Source: Warburgia ugandensis (lineage: Eukaryota > Streptophyta > Magnoliopsida > Canellales > Canellaceae). From it: 64,000 bases of DNA. The notes beneath the pieces are model-generated. The model was given only the letters and a program-made list of their open reading frames with translations. It searched no databases and had not been told where the DNA came from. The position numbers were made by a program, and so were the translations under genes. Numbering within the stretch: position 1 is the first letter of the stretch; every line of letters begins with the position of its first letter. Location of the stretch: positions 43,665,729 to 43,729,728 of the forward strand of contig CP141133.1 of the NCBI GenBank assembly GCA_035236585.1, read 5' to 3'. Shown here piece by piece: positions 59,210 through 64,000 of this stretch.

Positions 59210-61019
59210 TTAATCATCCACAATTACCCAAATCATATCATGACCTTCCGTGTTTTTGGCAATCCCACCACAAAATCCATGGTGATATTGTCCCATTTCC
59301 ATTCTGGAAGTTCCAAGGTTTGTAACATTCCGTGGTCTTTGATGTTCAGCTTTTACTTGTTGACAATTCGGACACTTAGCTACAAACTCTCCTATGTTTC
59401 TTTTCATGCCTTCCCACCAAAAGTTTCTTTTCAAATCCTGATACATCTTTGTACCTCCAGGGTGTATAGAAAATTTAGATTGATGGGCTTCTTGTAATAG
59501 TTCTTTTCTCAAGTCTGTATTTGTAGGAACCACTAATCTCTCCCGAAAACGTATACCCCATCCTGTACCCTTACAAAACCCTGTCTTTGTACACAATCCC
59601 CGAGTTCTTGTATCCCCTTCTTGGGCCTTGAGGACTCTTTCTACAAAAGGCTGATTTAATGGTGATGTTTGTAAGTACAAATCTTGTTTGTCTACTTAAT
59701 GCATCAGCGACTATGTTTGCTTTTCCGAGGATGGTAATGGATGGCAAAATCATAGTCTTTGATGTATTCCATCCATCTCCTTTGTCTCATATTCAAATCA
59801 GCCTGAGTGAAGATATATTTGAGACTTTTATGATCTGTGAATACATTGAATTTTTCTCCATACAAATAGTGTCTCCAAATTTTTAATGCAAACACTACAA
59901 ATTTGAATTCCAGGTCATGTCCTGGATAATTTATTTCATGTTTCTTCAATTGTCTAGATGCATATGCAATGACCTTCCCATTTTGCATCAATACACTCCC
60001 TAACCCCTTGCCTGAAGCATCACAATATATTTCGTATCCCCCACTTCCTGATGGCAATGTCAATACTGGTGCTGTAGTTAACCTCTTTTTTAGCTCTTGG
60101 AAACTATGCTCACATTCATCTGTCCAAGTGAAGCTGTACCCCTTTTCTAGTTAATGAAGTCAAAGGAAGGGCTATACGAGAAAATCCTTGAATAAATCTA
60201 CGGTAATATCCTGCCAAACCCAGAAAACTACGTATGTCTCATTCTGAGTCTTAGGTTTTTCCCAATTCATTCTTGCTTCAACCTTGGCGAGGTCCACTTC
60301 TACTCCATTCTTGGAAATTACATGACCCAAGAAATTGACCTTCTCTAACCAGAATTCACACTTACTAAATTTACCAAACAGTTTATGAAGTCTGAGGGTA
60401 TTTAGTACAATTTGTAAGTGTTCTTGATGTTCTTCCATACTGGTAGAGTAAATCAATATATCATCAATAAATACAATTACGAATTTGTCTAAGAATTCCT
60501 TAAAAATTCTGTTCATGAGATCCATAAACACCGCAGTGCATTGGTCAGCCCAAAAGACATGACTAGAAACTCGTAATGTCCATACCGAGTTCTGAATGCT
60601 GACTTGGGTATATCTTCATCCTTAATACGCAATTGATGATATCCTGATCTAAGGTCGATTTTTGAAAAGACCTTAGCAGATTGGAGTTGATCAAAGAGAT
60701 CATCAATGCGAGGTAAGGGATACTTATTTTTCACAGTGACATTGTTCAACATTCTATAGTCCATGCACAATCTCATAGATCCATCCTTCTTCTTCACAAA
60801 TATTACTTGGTGCTCCCCATGGTGAACTACTTGGTCTAACAAACCCTTTGTCTAACAATTCTTGTAATCGACCCTTCAATTCTTTCAATTCTCTGGGGCC
60901 ATCCTATAAGGTGCTTTAGAAATTGGAGTTGTACCAGAATTACTTCAATGGTAAACTCAATTTCTCTACGTGGGGGTACTCCTGGAAGTTCTTACGGAAA
61001 GACGTGCGGGAATTCTCGA
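59210..61019 (-). pseudogene. pol: Reverse transcriptase, RNase H and integrase N-terminus, Tekay copy 2
   Basis: RT blocks at 60842-60513 ([29 protein letters not shown]) and 60531-60172 (FIDDILIYS, KCEFWLEKVNFLGH). RNase H at 60063-59704 has the normal DASGKG. The integrase zinc region lies at 59680-59210 (HPGG...CPNCQQVK). Breaks near 60800, 60520, 60230, 60130, 59725, 59650, 59330 and 59213. The last lies at CATCC where copy 1 has CTGTCC and the expected VDRLTK. Confidence 0.85.
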
Positions 61020-62679
61020 CTATGTCAATTTCATTATCTTGGGCTGTTTCACATCCAAAGCAACAACTGTTGCTAAAAATGCCTGACACCCTTTGGACAT
61101 GTGTTTGACAGTCTTCATAGCTGAAATAATGGATTTGTCTAAGTCATGTTGTTTCCCATATAGTACTGCTACTTCCTCACCAGGTATGCTAAATGTGATT
61201 TTCTTTTTGTGACAATCCATAATTACCCAATATTTTGCTAACCAGTCCATACCCAGTATGATATCAAAGTCCACCATGTTCAGTAAAATGAGGTCTACAT
61301 CTCTTCTTTTTCCCAGTACTTCTATTGGTACATTATGAAGGTATTCTTGTAATTTAACTGTTTTACCCACTGGAGTTGTTACATCTAGATTGAATCCCAA
61401 GTTTTTCACTGGAAATTGTATACTAGATGCAAATACGCAAGATATAAAGGAATGCGTAGATCCAGAATCAAACAATACTTTGGCATGGTTGTCAGATACA
61501 AGTAATGTACCTTCAATTACCGCATTAGACGGTCCAGCCTGGCCATCAGTGATAGCGAATATCCTTCCTTGGTGACGAGGAATATTGTCTAGTTTTGCCT
61601 CCTTAATAGCTAATGGTTTGTTGCAGTTTGCAGAGATATGCCCGAATTCTCCACAATTAAAACATCTGATCGGAGGTCGTTGTTGTATCGGAGTGGGACA
61701 CATATTTCCGTGGATGGAATCTTCTACATTTCGGACAAGGCCTTCTTTTTATGTGATTCCCTTGATTCTTGGTGGTTTTGAAATTGTTGAAAGGTCTCTT
61801 GCCCTTCTGAAAAGGCCTTTGGTTGTAGTTTCCTCCTCCAAACTTAATGGTTTGAGTCTTCTTGAATTCATCTTCAAACCTGGAAGCCATTTCTACACAA
61901 TCGGCAATGGTGGTGGGTTTAGTACCCATCACTTTCACTTTCGATCTTGGCTGTAGTCCCTCCATAAATCTATCCACAGTGTGCCTTTCGGTATCACACA
62001 TATGTGCAGCAAATCTCTTTAATTGGGTGAACTTATTATCATACTCCACCACTGATAGGTTCCCTTGTTTAAGTTCTAAGAATTCTTTCTCCTTCCTTGA
62101 TTTTACATGGGTAGGAAAATACTTAGTATTAAAAACTTCTTTGAATTCCTCCCAAGTAGTCTCATTAGAATTTGAGAAGAAGGTGTTGTTGGCTGATCTC
62201 CACCGAGAAAGCGACATCTTGTTTTAATAGGTATGTAGCAAATTTGACCTTCAATTCGGGAGGAGTACGTAATGCATCAAATGTTCTTTCTACTTCGTAG
62301 ATCCATTCCTCTGTCTTTTCTGCTTCACCCTTGCCATTATATCCAACCACCATCTTCTCGAAATCTTTGCAACATTTGGACAATGTTTTCCGGTGCTAAT
62401 GGAGAATTGCGAACTTCCTCACTTGGTACAAGGGAAGATTGGCCCTGTACTGGTGTAGGAATCTCTGGTGTTGGTGTATGAGGTCTAACTTCAGGCTGAG
62501 CTTGTGCCTGTATACTAGGAACTTCAGCTGGAGGTGATGAACTTTGGGGCAGTTGAATATTAGGAATAAGGTTCCTCAATACTCTTGTTACCATTTCTTC
62601 CATATTGCTCATTGATAATTCCTCCCTATTGTTTTACGAAGTACCTTGGTACATGCCTTGTAACTCTCTTGGGCGGCAT
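61020..62679 (-). pseudogene. gag: gag and protease of Tekay copy 2, frameshifted
   Basis: Start at the ATG at 62679 (MPPKRVT). Breaks near 62645, 62375, 62200 and 61705 split the gag into four pieces, each at a place where copy 1 has CTG or CAG. The knuckle CFNCGEFGHISANC is at 61664-61623. From 61703 to 61020 gag end and protease (FDSGSTHSF) run in one frame, without the stop found in copy 1, which shows gag-pol as one reading frame here. It ends near 61025 by a CTG-to-CA change. Confidence 0.85.
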
Positions 62680-62808
62680 CTGCTCATAAACCAAAATTTC
62701 TATAAGTATTCCTCATACTATATCTATCTTAATCTACATTTGGATTGTCAATTCTCCCTTGGACATATTGGGATTGTACTGTGACTGGATGAATGCTTTG
62801 ATACCAAC

Positions 62809-64000
62809 TGTGGCGACCCAGGTTTTTATAACACATTTTATAATACATTTTGTAAAGATAGGGCCCTTAGAGTAAAAATTTTTCGCAAACCAAAGCAGCG
62901 GAAATTCTTTTCTTTAGAATTTGTTTTGTAAAACCTAAGTCACCACTTCATACATAACATAAGTAGAATTTTGTATAAGATAAAATTCCATTGAAGGAAT
63001 ATACTTTTATTAAACTTCAGGATCCATCCGATGGTTCACGATACCACAGCCCATTTTATCCTTACAATACTTGTCCAAATATACAATCCAAATTACAAAG
63101 TTCAAAATTCAATACATGTTCTAATACAATGTTTCAAGGGATATACCACGATTACTTATTCTTCAATTGTTCTTCAAATCTTGAGCTCCTAAGTCTCCTT
63201 CTCTGTATCTGAGATATTGTAAACATTCGAACATTTACAATATCTCAACAAGCTATGCTTGGTAGGGGATAAGAATGTAAGTTATTGACAGTATAATCTC
63301 AATATTCAAGTATCCCATAATTCGTTCTATCATAAACACATTCATTAATAACTATTAGTTATAAGGACATCTCATTTCCTTGTCATTTGTGTTCACCTTT
63401 ATACATACATATTGTATAAGGACAAATCCATTAAAAATGTAAAAATAATCAAGCATCATTTCTATACAAAGCTGATCAACTCTTTTCATTATAAGAGATT
63501 TGTATCTCGGCCGATTATATCAGTGGAATTTCCCTTCTTGGGAAAAATATTGGTAATATACAATTACACGACATTTCATCATGTCATCCCTTAAGGCATT
63601 TCACTATGCCAATTTCATATGCATCATAGTGCAAAATAATCAAGGACTACTATGCTTGCGATCGATCTGTACTGTACCTTGGGATAAGCTGTTCAATAAT
63701 CCACTTATACCATTCTCGGTGGAAATTACAATATCCATGTCCATATGGGAGGACCATGGCTGTCACGGTGGTGGCCTTACCATAATTGCCCCACCCGACT
63801 TTTAGCCTTTCTTAGGCTTGGTATTCAATATCATCAAGTTTCCGAGAGTGGGTGGCCAAACCCTCTTAACTCTCCTAGCATAGCATCCCAGGCTTATGCT
63901 GTTTAAAACAAAACCCCAAGCCTCCAAGCTTGTATGTAAAATAATACTTATACATATCGGACTATTTGTCTGTTTATCTAGACTGAATATTTTCTACTTT
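62809..64000 (-). repeat. 5' LTR of Tekay copy 2, cut by the window end
   Basis: Matches 53711-54905 of the complete LTR almost throughout, in the same orientation. The remaining ~3.3 kb should lie beyond the window. Differences are again mostly at CAG/CTG sites. Confidence 0.9.

Larger units (their letters stand above)
58189..62808 (-). mobile_element. Tekay/Del-like chromovirus, copy 2 interior
   Basis: Second interior, offset from copy 1 by about 9100 bases and nearly identical along its length. Polypurine tract at 58201-58191; primer site at 62806-62795 with one mismatch (TGGTATCAAAGC). Same domain order as copy 1, with frame breaks at other positions. Confidence 0.9.

Overview
This window is nuclear DNA of a flowering plant, and I see no host gene, tRNA or rRNA in it. 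The plant call rests on the transposon families present: chromodomain Ty3/gypsy elements primed by initiator tRNA-Met, elements with a tRNA-Asp type primer site and long LTRs, an En/Spm (CACTA) transposon with tnp2/DUF4218/DUF4216 and Transposase_24/DUF8039/Ulp1-like genes, and an RTE-type LINE. The species cannot be told. The DNA is AT-rich and every coding region I can recognise is broken. All alignments below were made by eye.

Layout. (1) 1-14410: two old copies of one non-autonomous LTR family with ~2.8-2.9 kb LTRs and a gag-like interior. Copy I is on the minus strand (1-8346, window-truncated). Copy III is on the plus strand (9451-14410, 5' part missing). They are separated by a 1.1 kb repeat called X. 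(2) 14411-~23845: CACTA-type DNA with a Ulp1/Transposase_24-type pseudogene, a ~193 bp tandem array, subterminal repeats and a tnp2 pseudogene, both genes on the minus strand. (3) ~23875-32994: copy II of the first family (minus), interrupted by a nested LTR at ~30062-32195, then a second X (32995-34051). (4) 34500-37756: a plus-strand LINE reverse transcriptase pseudogene joined directly to the primer site and gag-pol remnant of a gypsy element, which is cut by another LTR (37757-39917). (5) 40083-41520: a foldback element and an array of 41-bp palindromic units.

(6) 42567-64000: a younger block of a Tekay/Del-like chromovirus on the minus strand, arranged LTR-internal-LTR-internal-LTR. The repeat unit is about 9.1 kb and the complete middle LTR is about 4.48 kb. 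Left of it lies an inverted (plus-strand) LTR of the same family, so that two LTR promoters with clear TATA boxes converge on a 2.6 kb stretch I cannot identify.

The window is best read as layered transposon insertions. The most useful observation is that differences between the two tandem Tekay copies cluster at CTG/CAG sites, often as two-base changes or small indels that break reading frames. This looks more like sequencing error at methylated CHG sites than evolution, and would make these elements look older and more damaged than they are.
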